NCBI GenBank assembly: GCA_019208055.1
Contig: JAGXJF010004269.1
Span: 1 to 64,000 of the forward strand
Length of the DNA: 64,000 nucleotides
Reading direction: 5' to 3'
DNA from: Stipa capillata
Taxonomy: Eukaryota; Streptophyta; Magnoliopsida; Poales; Poaceae
In this document: positions 33,501 to 45,177 of the stretch, piece by piece
Layout: the number at the start of each line of letters is the position of its first letter
Position numbering within the stretch: position 1 is the stretch's first letter
Translations under genes and position numbers: made by a program
The notes under the pieces: generated by a model
Databases searched by the model: none
The model's input: only the letters and a program-made list of their open reading frames with translations
What the model was told of the DNA's origin: nothing

Positions 33501-34739
33501 CTATTGAATAAGTTCTAGAGTAGTAAATTTTACCCTAGCTCTCCGTACCTGACAGTCATCCTACACGTGTTTTGTAGTTTTCGGTTCTAGCCTGCAGATC
33601 TCACAGAGTGGATCGTGAGGCCACTATCTAACCGCCAACTAGTCTGTGATCAGGATCTTACATCGAGAAAACCAAGCGACGAAATGTTATTTCATCTCAG
33701 CCTTGGCTTTCCAGATTGCCGATCTTACACCTTGGAATTTATTTTTGTATGTGTCCGCACAATACGTTTTATTTTTAAACAATAAAAGAATTTTATTATT
33801 TTGAGCCAACATCGATGTGATACACAAATAAAATATCTTTCAGCCTCTACACAGAACGTGCACACAAGCATAAGAAAACCATATATCTCTCCGGTACTTT
33901 CATCAGCAAGCTGTACATCAACAAGCCATGTGTATAGTGTACATGCAGTAGTTTAGTAAGCTCCTGGGCATTAGAAAATCTCCTGATCACCTGCATCAAT
34001 CTGTGATCCTGGAGTTCCTCTCTCGTCGATCTTCTTCTTCCAACATGACTCTCCTTTTAATGGGTGACAATCCTACTTCCACGCAGGTGTAGCATACTCT
34101 TGCTGGTTACACCAAAGCCGCTAACAAGAACATGGTGTAAGTGTAGGGACATCAAGGCGTGGGTAATGCCGCAAGCAGCAGGCCTAGGGGAGGAGTGGTA
34201 GCAACATGGTCAATAAGGCGGAGGTAAAGCGGTTACATCTGGTGGAAAAAAGCACGACTAGCCCCATACCAAGTTGTAATGCCAAATATAGCCCCCTCGA
34301 GCAGCTAAACCTAAAAGGATTCCCGTGAGTGGCCGGACAGGCTACATGTCGTCTGTGTCGCGCTTGAGAGCCGCGGTGACCAGATACCATGGCTGCGGGC
34401 CGTGAAGGGTGGCCGGGCCCGTAGTTCGGACATGACAGGAGAGTCCTGCCCCAGGCCAGCGACTTGCCGTGAGGCGTCGCACCCTAGTGTCGTGACCTAC
34501 CGTGAGGCGTCACTCCCCATAGCCACGACGAGCATTGCGTCGCGCCCCAGGGCCACGATGGTCCTTGACAGTTTTTGGACCCCGCGCGCGCCTACCGTCG
34601 GCCTTAGCTTTTGTGCCATGTCTGCTTGCTATTATCACATGCAGAAAGCTGCCTTCTTGCTTGCTTTTATCCTATGCATTATTATCGCATGCTGCAAGAT
34701 TTGACAAGGTTGTTTTTTCTTACTTTTACCCCATGCACA
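33501..34739. other. Intergenic region, no gene called
   Basis: The region is mixed in composition. 34380-34560 is GC-rich with a repeated CGTGAGGCGTC string (about 34470 and 34502). The plus-strand frame 34402-34704 has no recognisable domain and probably reflects composition. Confidence 0.45.
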
Positions 34740-36805
34740 GTGTAGAACCTAGGGGGAGTTGTGTCTGAAGAGCTCATATGTCGTAGTGCTTCCCTAGGAT
34801 TTAGATGATGAACATATTGCCTAGTCTTTATTGAGTTTGGAGTTGTGCTTGAGTGTTGCAAGAATTCAAACTTTTCAGAACATCCGGTTTTGTATCCGGA
34901 AGTTCTGTTTTGATCGGAACATCTGATTTTCTATTCGGAACATCCGATCTAATCGGAACTTCTGATCCAGTTTTTGGATGTTCCAATCAACTTTCACGTT
35001 TGACCATGTGTTGATTGATGAACTCGATTTCGGTCAATTTGTCTCGTGAAAATTGTCTAGAAATCCCAGTGTGTTTGGGTAGGTGTCTCGGTGGTTCTGA
35101 AATGTTGTGCTCATGGTTGAGCTTTTGTTCTGGGAATTGGAGCTTTTGCAGTTTGGGATTAATTGCAAAGTCCAAGAGTTCGGAGTTAAAGTTTTTATCA
35201 TTTTGTCTTGGTAAAAAAATGATAGGATGAATTGTTTGGACTAACTTGGGTCAAGGAGAAAATCTTGTGCTTGCAACGCTTTGCTTGGTCTATTGTGTGC
35301 AGGTGCGAGTTGGGTGCGGCGATGGTTCGGTCACGTGGGACCGGCATGAAGCTTGGAGGGCGGAGTTGCAGTCAAGGAGATGGCGACGACATCGTGCGGC
35401 TTAAAAGCATGTATGCGGAGGACAAGAAAGTGGTTGGAGCCAAGTCGTGAAGACCAAGTTGAGTCTCGGGGGCGTTTTGGGAAAAGCACCAAATCCACCA
35501 AGAAGCTTTTCAAGAAACCGCGGCGGAGGCGCCCGAGGAAGCGGTTTAGGGATTGCTTAAGGTGGAAGGAAAATCGGATAGTAGCTAAGCTAACTAGATG
35601 TTTTGTGATGCGTGCTAGTTAGGTTAGGCCCATAGGGCATTAAGGCCCAAGTGGTGAGGGGGTTTGTCCCTCCCACTATAAATAGGTGTCAAGGAGGTGC
35701 TTACCCTCTTGAGCCCCTTGTTATCACTTTATAAACCCTAGGAGAGGGAGAGCTGCACTAGAGAGTGCTTTGGCCTAATCATGAGAGGCTTTTAAACCCT
35801 AGAAAACCCATGAAAATCAATACAAAAAGAATTCCAAGGAAATCAATGTGTCCCTTATGAGATTGTGAGTCTTTTTCTTGTTCTTCCTTTGGATTTTCAT
35901 TTTTTTCCTCTTCTAGTTTCCTTTTGCTGATTTCCTATGTCGTATGGGTTGTTAGAGATGGGAATTCTAATTCGAATCTGAACCCATCCATCTCTTACTC
36001 AAGAATCACCAAGTTCTACTCGTTTGATTGAGTTCATGTTGAGAAAAGTGAGTAGAATCAACTAGAGAAGAAGGAGTTGTTTGTGGTTTGATTACTTGTG
36101 CTTAGTAGAGAGCTATGATGTGTGGAATACTGCTCTAGCAAGTAGAGATCAATAGAATCCACGAGCTCTTCATTATCTAAGTTTTGGGGTTTTGAACTTG
36201 GGTGGTGCAACTTTTGTTTTTCCTCAAAAAGGTTCCTACTTTGGCAAGGAGATCATGATCCATTGATTGGAATACATGCCAAACCTATAGGAGAGCTTAT
36301 CTACCAAATTTGGTTGAGTTTGATTGGACGAATTTCAAGTTAGGTCAAAAGTTGCACCGATTTATCACATTCTGGAAATCGAGATCCGGAGGGTCCGGAG
36401 TTGACCCGGAGGGTCCGGATTTCCAAACCCGGAGGGTCTGGGTGAACATCCGGGCATTCCAATAGAGATCCGGATACTCACCCAGAGGGTCTGGGTGAAC
36501 ATCCGGGCATTCCAGTAGAGATTCGGACATTCACCTGGAGGGTCCGGATTTGCATTTTTCAGCCAGCATCGCTTCGTTGTTTTGGTCATAACTTTTCCGT
36601 CCGAACTCCGTTTTCAGTGATCTTAGACTCGTTTCGAAGCTATCGACGAGCTCCACATCATCAAGAACTTTCTAGGGTGTTTCCACTATGTCTTCTTTGT
36701 CATTTACAGTAGTATGTCAGTTGCTATCTGTATTTGAATTTGAAGAAGAATTTTTAACCGACATTCACCCCCCCCCCTCTGTCGGGAAGCCACCGATCCA
36801 ACACA
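34740..36805 (+). mobile_element. LTR-like retrotransposon block, boundaries unresolved
   Basis: A TATA box in CACTATAAATAGGTGTC (35677-35684) with a GAGCCCCTTG downstream region looks like an LTR promoter. The end TTCACCCCCCCCCCTCTGTCGG (shortened here) near 36763-36785 resembles the pre-terminal block of the copia LTRs elsewhere in this window. Internal short words recur: variants of CGGAACATCCGAT at 34880-34985 and of GGAGGGTCCGGA at 36375-36550. No coding region is attached, so this may be a solo LTR. The 14-bp string ATTATCGCATGCTG occurs on both sides (34681 and 36827) and might mark a duplication. Confidence 0.45.
36405..36550. repeat. 53-bp tandem repeat, about 2.5 copies
   Basis: GAGGGTCTGGGTGAACATCC is found at 36432 and again at 36485, and a degraded third unit follows near 36538. 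Each unit ends in GGGCATTCCARTAGAGATYC. The words CCGGAGGGTCCGG just upstream are related to it. Confidence 0.85.
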
Positions 36806-36840
36806 CAAGACAGAGATTCTCATGCTATTATCGCATGCTG

Positions 36841-37589
36841 TCTGTGATTGGACTAGACATAATTTTTCTATCGCTCAAGACGAAAGGGACATTGCGCTTG
36901 AGATTCCTCTACCCCTATTTAATGCGGCTTGTTGCAGCTCCTTCCCTCCAAACTCTCTCCATGCTGCTCATCATACAAAGGAACTGAAGAGAAGAGAAAA
37001 GGAGAAGAGCAGGAGAGTGGGAGAAGGCTTATTAGCAGAAGATTAGGAGCTTTTGAGAAGAAATCAGCAGTGAATACAATTTCGGAAAGGTAAAAATCTT
37101 TGTACATTAGTCAAAATCTCTGTAAAGAGGGAAAAATCTTTTGCATGCGAGTTGTTGATTAGAGTTTGATTAGCATGAAATTAGGTAAATGTTTTTCTAG
37201 TAGTTAGTTGAAGTATATAAAATTTCATCTTTTGTGATAGATGTCATATGGAAGGGATTATTTATGTGGCCAAAAGTATTAATAATGATTTAGTTAGGCA
37301 ATAATTAATAATTATGAATCAAGTATATGAGATTTCGTGTGATGTTTGAAGTGCAACATAATATGCATGTACTATTTGGTACTAAACAGAAAACTTCTTT
37401 GGCCCATTTAATCATATATGTACGATGTTAATAGTACAATATGGAGGGCTTCTGTGCCCGAAGCTTTCGAGGTTCCCTTTGCTGGTGCCAGGATCGCTGC
37501 AGGCTCATGAAGTCCCAGGAAATATCGTACACCTTCGGAAGAAGATTCTTCATGTGTGCTAACTAAATAATGAGCTAGCAAAGGTTGGC
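36841..37589. other. Non-coding stretch with a possible leader
   Basis: CCCTATTTAATGCGG (about 36910) followed by a CT-rich stretch and purine-rich GAAGAGAAGAGAAAAGGAG resembles a plant promoter and 5' leader, ending in a possible donor (GGAAAG|GTAAAA at 37088). No convincing start codon exon follows, so this is only a suggestion of a promoter for the broken gene downstream. Confidence 0.3.
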
Positions 37590-37984
37590 ATGTACGACCG
37601 TCCTCGAAGGGTAAAACTCGAACATACCTGCATTTCTTACATGATAGACACTCTATCACACATGACTAATGGTAACTTAAATTGCATGCAGTCTCCCCCA
37701 CCTATCTGTGACTATATACAATGGCTAGATAATACTCAATCAAAAGATGATGAGGAACAACTCATGCGCGAGGCTTTGCGGATGTAAGATTTTGCTGCAC
37801 GCCGCATGCACGAGATAGAAGAGGAAAAGCGAAAGCGTCGGCAGGAGGCGCGATGCAACGAAAAGAAGGAGGCGGAACATCGAGTTGCAGAGGCATGTGA
37901 GGCAGAGATGGTGAGGAAGCGCGAGGTGGCGCGTCGGGCAAAGGAAGAAGGAGAAGAAGCTCACGCAGGTCATATGTGGAGGTG
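37590..37984 (+). pseudogene. Fragment of a coiled-coil gene of unknown function
   Basis: A plausible acceptor (TTGCATGCAG at 37682-37691) leads into SPPPICDYIQWLDNTQSKDD. This resembles the Cys-Asp-Tyr...Trp-Leu/Ile-Asp string seen in repetitive grass genes annotated as GRF zinc finger-like or hypothetical. After a TAA at 37785-37787 the same frame continues as an Arg/Glu-rich coiled coil (HEIEEEKRKRRQEARCNEKK...) to a TGA at 37982-37984. The upstream piece from 37590 (MYDRPRRVKLEHTC) could be the preceding exon. The in-frame stop and missing Cys ligands point to a decayed copy. Function is unknown and the family match comes from memory of similar proteins. Confidence 0.4.
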
Positions 37985-39740
37985 AAATACCCCAAACACC
38001 CTGAGTGGAGTGTCATGTTAGCTTGTTTGGTGTTACGATTGTAATTTAGGATTGTTCTTCTGTCATATTGTTGCCCCCTGTTTAGTGATTTAAATGTATC
38101 GAACTCTAGAGTTGCATTGGAGAAACTCGTTAAATATTATGTTCTCAAGCTATTTTCTTAAATAGTACTTCCTTATTTCACTAATTCTTTCATAATATTT
38201 TCATAGAAGTAAAGTAACACATAAATTTTTTAATTTCATCGATATTTTTAAAATTATTAAGTAATACTTTCTTATTTAACTAACTAGTAAGTGTACACAT
38301 GCAACACACGTTTTTACAATATGTATGACGTAAAAGCATAATCTATAGTACATCGCATCGAAGGAGACAATGACAGTGGCGCACGGACATGGCCAAAGCG
38401 TGGCATTGGTGCGGTGGCCACACGTGGCGCAGATTCAAGAGAGAGGGGCATTGGAGGGTATAGCAGTGATAATAGTAAAAAATTATCTATTAACTTTAAG
38501 TAAGGACTGGTGGGTAATTACTATCAACTTTAAGTGAATGGCATTATGGGTAATTTTTAGGTGGCAGACCATCAAAGTAATATTAGTCATTGGATGATTA
38601 CGATCGGACGGTGTAGACTAAGTCAGAGATAAGAGGGAAAAACTCTCCCTTTTATAAGGTAGTAAGTATAGATTCTTTAATAGTATTCTCACACCACTAA
38701 ACTAACACACAATATTTTAATTTCATCAATACTTATTTATTATTTATTAAATAATACTATATTATTTAGCTAATTATTTCATAATATTTTCTTTTGAAAC
38801 TAGTTTCTTAAATAATAATTTTAAACTTAACTATTTGACCGAAGGCTATTCTCACACAAGTAAACCAACAATAAATATTTTAATATCATTAATCATGCAT
38901 TCAAGTAACACTTTTAAAATATTTAGCAGCTAATTAAAATATATACACATAACAATTTTAATAATTAAGTATTTGGATGTCAATTTTTTTACCTCCACTT
39001 GAAGATCACCGCTTCATCAACAATTCATTCAGCTATGTCATCTTATGGTACATAAATATAGTCCAAAATCCCTTCTTTAAGCCATCAACCATATAAATGT
39101 TTTCTTTTGTCCATGCTTCCTGAAAATCGATCTCTGTTACAAACTTCGGACACTGTAACTACATATCATACACTAATTTTATTATACTAATTTTTATCTA
39201 CTACATTTTTACCGTTTCTATTTACATATATTTAACTCGTATGTTTCCACCGCAAACCATTGACTCACTTTAACTAGAGAAGACATATGGTAAATATGAA
39301 ACATTAACTACTCTGACAGAACTTCAACTAACTTGCTAAACATAGAGTCATTGAGCTAACTTTAATCTAATCACACAACTAGAAAAAAATTTTGCATGCA
39401 TATGAAAATTACATGTTACAAATTAGTACCACCGTACGTAAGTATAATACATTTCTTATATTATGCTACTTATTACTCAATAAAATCATTAACGTTTCAT
39501 GTCAAGTAAACTAAACTCGTACGTGTCGCAATAACATAAAATAACACTACAATTACTTCCACTAAATTCGCTAAACATGATGTCATGTACCTACTTTTAA
39601 GCTTATCAATAAACTAATGATGAACTTGCATGCAAAATATAATTACCAGTACTTGAAGAATCTTGAGAGATCTATAATTTATTTAACTTCTTCACCTGCT
39701 GATTCTACTTCCTAAAGCTTCAAAATCTAGTGCAAAACTC
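37985..39740. other. AT-rich intergenic DNA
   Basis: No coding frame, RNA gene or clear element terminus was seen. Two stretches (about 38190-38300 and 38690-38800) share strings such as TTTAATTTCATC and TTATTAAATAATACT, which may be an old repeated element. Confidence 0.5.
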
Positions 39741-40400
39741 TATCTTCTCACTTGTTTTGTTCTCTGTTTCTTCCCTTCTCTGCATGCATGCGAGGGAGAG
39801 AGCTGCTGCTGGAGTGTGGAGGGAGAGAGGGAGCTGTGAGTGAGAGGAGGGAGCTAGGACCACTGTTTTTTAAAGAATAAAAAGAGGAAGCAGCAGGAAT
39901 CTCTCGGGCGAGAACAAGGAAAAGGATGAGACCACATACACACTGTTGTCGCGACCGGGAGGGAACGACACGACGACATGAAAAGCTAGCGGCCCCCACT
40001 TGCAACGAGTGCGCTGGTATGCAAAAAAAAGTGACGAGACGAGGAATCGGCACATGCCGGGGCCCACCCGCAATGTGCGCCGGTCGCGGCCATTCCCTGG
40101 GCACCGCCAACGGTCGCGGTCTGGGTGCACGATACGAAAGCGTCGCACCCCTCACCTGCAATGTGAGCCATGCGACAGCTGTCGGTCACGTTGCAGGGCG
40201 TTTTCTGCCGTTACACGCTGGGAGGGGGCAGATGCAACATTGGAACTCGTAGAGGGGCTAGGTTCGGCTTTTTCTTTACAGTTGGAGGCTCGTACCTATT
40301 TGTGCGACATGAAATGCGGCTTTAGGGCAACAGCGATGGTGACAAAGAGGTGGATGCCAGTCTAGCATAGTATGGTTGGATCGTAGGGACTTTGTAAGTT
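39741..40400. other. GC-richer island with three related units
   Basis: GGCCCCCACTTGCAACGAGT (39991), GGCCCACCCGCAATGTGCGC (40061) and a CCTCACCTGCAATGTGAGCC unit (40149) resemble one another and stand out from AT-rich flanks. Frames open on both strands overlap one another and match nothing known. It may be an unrecognised element or a decayed gene start. Confidence 0.35.
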
Positions 40401-41448
40401 TGGATTGAGTCATACGCACTTAGGGGCTAAATTCTCAGTTCATTATTGAGAAAATTATAAATTTAGAATAATTCTACAATATTCACATAAATATATCTAC
40501 CATGCCATAAAGTTCTAGATTAAAATTTGATCCACATGTCAATAAAATAAAAAAGACGAACTGTGTTCTTGTAGTACTTAGTACTATTCACAGCTGAATT
40601 TATCTTTTTTGTTTCTTAATTTGTGGATCAAATTTGAATATGAATATTTGTGCCATGGTAGACAGCATAATATTATCAATTTTTTCAAAAGTTTTCATGA
40701 TATTTTAAATGGTGAATTAGGGATCAAATGCACAAGTGCATCTAACATAGCTAGTGCACCCAAGTCGTGCCCTTGTATGCTGCCATGTGCCAGCTAGATT
40801 TGCCAATCATGAGTCTAATAACCCAGTTATCCAACAGTAGGACGACATGTTAATGTTATAAAAGATGCTACTACTTGGCGACCATGTTCGCTTTTTAATT
40901 TTATCAGTGAACATTTCTTCATCCTCTTGACACCTCTCTCCTCATGCCGACTCCTCCCTCATCCCCGTCGTCCACCACTCACCTACCTCCTCCACACCAC
41001 ATGGTCAAAAGTGTGCCGTACCACACTATTGTAACATAACATGCCCTCCATCCCGCCCAACACTAACCATAGGGATCGCTACCGCCTCCTAACCCTAGCA
41101 CCTTGCCACCCTTTCACGGCTCCTCCATGTCGACCTCCTCTCCGGCATCGACCCACCAATCATGTTCCCTACCCGTAGCTAGCAACGCTGCTACACCGTC
41201 TCCATAACCAACCTGCCGCCCCTCGCTAGCCTTCCCTTTGAACTTAGGGAGCACAAGTTCTTCTCCAACGACAATGACCACTCTCCTGCCCCGAACCCTA
41301 AACCCTAAACTGCACAAGCAGAATCGGATGACATGAGAGTGTTTTCCTTACCTGACAAGCAGCGAATGTTCTAAGATTACAACTTTTTTTTTACATTACA
41401 ATCAAACACATGACCTATAAAAGATGAGAATCTATCATATCTATAATA
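40401..41448. other. Intergenic DNA, no gene called
   Basis: The first part is AT-rich, then 40920-41320 is C-rich on the plus strand (CCTCCTCCACACC and similar). The minus-strand frame at 41114-41317 shows no recognisable domain. TGTTAG at 41449 starts the next element. Confidence 0.45.
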
Positions 41449-42214
41449 TGTTAGAATTTATGGGCCATGCCCAACTAGTTCTACAATTAATTCCCAATAA
41501 ATCCCAAAGGCCCACTCATGCTAAGCAAGAGCTAGTGGAACTTTAGTCCTATATTGGTAGTTGAAGTGGAGGGAGACCACCATACAAGGGTTGGTTCTCC
41601 ACACCTCTCTAAAGCAATGTGAGGAGAGCAGGAGAATACCACATGTGAGAGCTCACTCGCTTCGCCTGACAGGGCGGGGGGTGGCGTGGGAACATGACAT
41701 GCGCATGAATGGTCTGGTGAACTTTGGTTCCATGATGGGCCTAGTTGCAGTTCTCTCTTGCTATTTATTTTGCCACATGTAATAATAGTCTAAAGAGGAC
41801 ATGTGGTTCAGGTGGATTAGGATCCAAACCGAAACGTTCGGTTGTGTGGGTCAATATCAGATCCGGAACTGCGTGTGACGGCTTGTCTATAAGAAGCCTG
41901 CTTTTCTCCAGACGAACTACGCGAGAATCAATCTGTTCTCTCATTCTCTGTTTTTCCATACACATTGCACTGCTGCCCAAGTCTTCTCTATCCCTTCTCT
42001 CGGTGTACACCGGGCAACGGGAGAGCAGGTTTCTGAAACCTCTGCTTTTGAGATCCTATATGGGTGATGGAGAATAAGGTTTTTGGGAAGTGATCATGCA
42101 ACTACTCACTGCTGCGATCTACAGCGATGTTTGCACTGCATCGGTCCCTTCTCGGCATCGACTTCTTCATTGCGTCAGTTCTCGCTGCGGTGCTTCTTTG
42201 CATCTCCGGTAACA
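41449..42214 (+). repeat. 5' LTR of copia family C (766 bp)
   Basis: It begins TGTTAGAATTTATGGG and ends CTCCGGTAACA, giving the inverted ends TGTTA/TAACA. A TATA-like CTATAAGAAG is at 41887. The canonical TGGTATCAGAGC primer site is not found right after the end, so either the PBS has decayed or the boundary is off. Confidence 0.55.
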
Positions 42215-42425
42215 CCTTGATTCCATAGACAGAGTTAATTATGGTGCTGCTTGCAGTGTTCATATTAGTCGTGATACAGATATGTCGTGTGAGATAGTAT
42301 CTATGCCTTTAATCATGTCTAGCTTCAATTCATTGTTTCTAGTCATGCTATGTTTTCATATCAGTTCCATCATATTATTACCTAATTATTCAACATTCTA
42401 AAAATCTTATAGGCCTTTAATGAAT

Positions 42426-43200
42426 ATGATGAAAGTCTCTAGTTTTGTCGATGCTATTGAACCTGAAAAATTCATAGGCTCGAACTTTAAGAGGTGGCAG
42501 ACGAGGCTAACACTCTAGGTCATGGCAATGAATGTGTTATGGGTTTCTGCTGGAAAACCAGACATATTCGCGGCAACCGAGAAGGAGAAAGAGTTTACTG
42601 ATGCCACCATTGTGTTCATGGGCTGTGTTCTCAGTGTGCTCTCCAATCGTCTTTTTGATGTGCACATGCACATAAGAGATGCGACGAAGCTGTGGGATGC
42701 ACAGGGATAGCAAATTTGCTGCTTCTGATGCTGGCAGTGAGATATATTCCATTGAGCAGTACAACGAGTATAGAATGATCGAGAACTGTTCTGTGGTAGA
42801 GCAAGCTCATGAAATACAATTCATGGTGAAGGAACTCGAACACCTCAAGTGCAAATTATCTGACAAATTTGTGGCTAGGGGTATAATTGCCAAGTTGCTT
42901 CCCTCGTGGAGAAACTTTGCCACATCTCTGAAACATAAGAGAGAAGATATTTCCGTGGAGGATTTAATTGCGTCCCTTGATGTGGAAGAGAAAGCTCAGG
43001 AGAATGGTGTGCACTCTAAGAGTGGTGAGGATCATTCCAATGCCAACATGGTACACAAGTCTGAACATGGTAAGTTCAGAGGAAAGGGCAAGGCCGTTCA
43101 GATGACCAACTTCAAGAAGAAGAAGGAAAAGGAAAGACCAAAGGGTGCTTGCTTCATGTGCGGTTAGGACAACCATTGGGCTAAGAAATATCCTCAGCAT
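42426..43200 (+). pseudogene. Copia family C gag, broken
   Basis: The frame opens with MMKVSSFVDAIEPEKFIGSN and FKRWQTRLTL, the typical start of this plant copia gag type. A TAG at 42516-42518 interrupts it, and the frame then changes near 42700. The second part (42679-43167) has EIQFMVKELEHLKCKLSDKF and a basic tail. The CCHC knuckle (CFMCG*DNHWAKKYPQH) carries a stop after the second Cys and a Tyr for the last Cys. Such a product could not package RNA normally. Confidence 0.82.
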
Positions 43201-43319
43201 AAAAGCAAAAAAACCACAGCAAGGGCAACCTAAGTCTGTCATATGACCATATGCAAGGAGAACAACGAAGAACCATTTGGATACGGTAATTCCTCTACTA
43301 TTTTTTCGGTCTATCAGCA

Positions 43320-44600
43320 CTGATTGGTGGATTGATAGTGGCGTTAATGTTCACGTGTGTGCTAACATATCTCTATTTTCTTCTTATCGGACCAACCGAA
43401 CTTCTGTATTGATGGGGAACGGGTCGCAATGCTCGTGTTTTTGATGCTAGCACATCTGAAGCTTACTTCAGGAAAGATCATGCAGCGGAAAACGTGCAGC
43501 ATGTTCCCTCAATAAGCAAGAACCACATTAGTGTCTCCCTTCTATGTCGAGATGGGTACAAGTTGGCGTTTGAGTCAAATAAAGTTGTCGCTTCTAAGTT
43601 TGGACAACTTATTAGAAAAGGCTATGAGTACGAAGGCCTGTTCCGCCTTTCTCTTTCAAGTTCCTTTAATAAGATTGTGAACCAAATTTATGATCCAGTC
43701 AATGTTAGTGAGGCTACTGTTTGGCATTCACATTTGTGTCACATGAATTTTGGTTGTATAACTCGGCTATCCAGTTTAGACATAATTCTAAAACTTTTCA
43801 TTGTCAAAGGTTCTAAGTGCCAAGTATGTGTGCAAGATAAACAACCTCGTAAACCTCATAAGGCTGTGAAGGAAAGAAACTTGGCACCATTAGAGCTCAT
43901 TCGTTCAGATTTTTGTGAGATGAATGGTGTGTTGACGAAAGGGGGAAAGAAATATTTCATGACTTTAATCGATGATGCTACTAGATACTGCTATGTGCAT
44001 TTATTGAAAACAAAAGATGAAGTTCTAGACCACTTTAAAATCTGTAAGGCTGAAGTTGGAAATCAACTAGAGAGAAAGAGAAAAAGACTAAGGTCAGATC
44101 GTGGTAGAGAGTACTTTTCTAATGAGTTCAATTTATTCTGTGAGGAGCATGGTATAATGCATAAGAGGACGCCTCCCTATTCACCCCAGTAAAATAGGGT
44201 TGCCAAGTGGAAAACCGCACTCTAACTGATTTGGCTAATGTCATGTTAGACACTCTGGGTCTATCCAAGGCATGGTGGGGGAAGGCTATATTGACTTCAT
44301 GTCATGTCCTTAACAGAGTTCCTACAAAGATTAAAGAGATAACCCTATTTGAACAATGGGAGAAAGAAAAGCTATCACTTTCTTATTTGTGCACTTGGGG
44401 TTACTTGGCGAAAGTCAATGTGCGAATTCTAAAAAAGTGTAAACTTGAACCTAAAACAGTGGATTGTGTCTTTCTAGGCTATGCTCCTTGGAGCATTGGT
44501 TATAGATTTTTAGTGAAATTTGGAGTACCTGACATGCACGTCGGTACAATCATGGAGTTAGAGATGCTAGATTCTTTGAGAATATTTTTCCTATGAAAGA
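43320..44600 (+). pseudogene. Copia family C protease and integrase, broken
   Basis: WWIDSGVNVHVCANISLF near 43327-43375 is the protease active site (D-S-G). 43494-44192 contains the pre-integrase finger (HSHLCHMNFG...CQVCVQDKQPRKPH), the core start (APLELIRSDFCEMNGV) and LRSDRGREYFSNEF with the second catalytic Asp. A TAA at 44190-44192 replaces the usual Ser codon before NRVAKWKTALTD. A shifted frame continues at 44207-44596 (ENRTLTDLANVML...FLGYAPWSIGYRF). Confidence 0.82.
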
Positions 44601-45177
44601 TATACCTATCAATTCTAGTTATGAATCTTCTGAAACTTCTAAATCTGCCATACCACTTGAATATCCTGAACAAACACCTAAGCAAGATCCTAAGGAGGAT
44701 GACAGCGTTGCTCCTAGACGGAGCAAGAGACACAAGATTGAAAAATCCATTGGTGATGACTTCACTGTGTACCTTGTGGATAATGTTCCCAAAGCTATTT
44801 CAGAGGCATATGCATCTCCTAATGCAGAGTACTGGAAAGATGTGGTACGTAGTGAAATGGATTCCATTATCGCTAACGGAATTTGGGAAATCAATGAGCG
44901 TCCCTATGGGGTGCAAACTAGTTAGATGCAAGTGGGTGTTTAGAAAAAAGTTTAGGCCTGATGGTACCATTGAAATTGAAAAGTACAAGGCATGACTTGT
45001 GGTTAAGGGATATACCCAAAAAGGAGGCAAATATTTCTTCGACACTTATTCACATGTTGCTAGATTGACCACCATTTGAGTGGTACTTTTCTTGGCTGCC
45101 TCACATGGTCTTATCGTCTATCAAATGGACGTCAAGATAGCTTTCCTTAATGGAGAGCTAGATGAGGAAATATATAG
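44593..45177 (+). pseudogene. Copia family C reverse transcriptase, 5' half
   Basis: An acidic linker (EYPEQTPKQDPKEDD) with RRSKRHK leads into the RT start (SPNAEYWKDVVRSEMDSI, CKWVFRKKFRPDG and YQMDVKIAFLNGELDEEIYR) in three frames. Stops occur at 44922-44924 and 45077-45079. Sequence identity to RT stops at 45177. Confidence 0.82.

Larger units (their letters stand above)
41449..45177 (+). mobile_element. Ty1/copia element, family C, truncated in RT
   Basis: 5' LTR, gag, protease, integrase and the first half of RT follow in copia order. The reading frames are interrupted many times. Sequence homology ends at EEIYR within RT (45177), after which unrelated GC-rich DNA begins, so the 3' half including the catalytic YVDD box and the 3' LTR is missing. 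Gag and integrase are unlike those of families A and B, and no scattered CTGTGTCAC-type words were noticed. Confidence 0.85.

Noticed and set aside
34681..36840. 14-bp ATTATCGCATGCTG pair as a target-site duplication of the LTR-like block
   Set aside because: Fourteen bases is too long for LTR element integration and the strings are not at clear TG/CA ends. Kept only as a remark.
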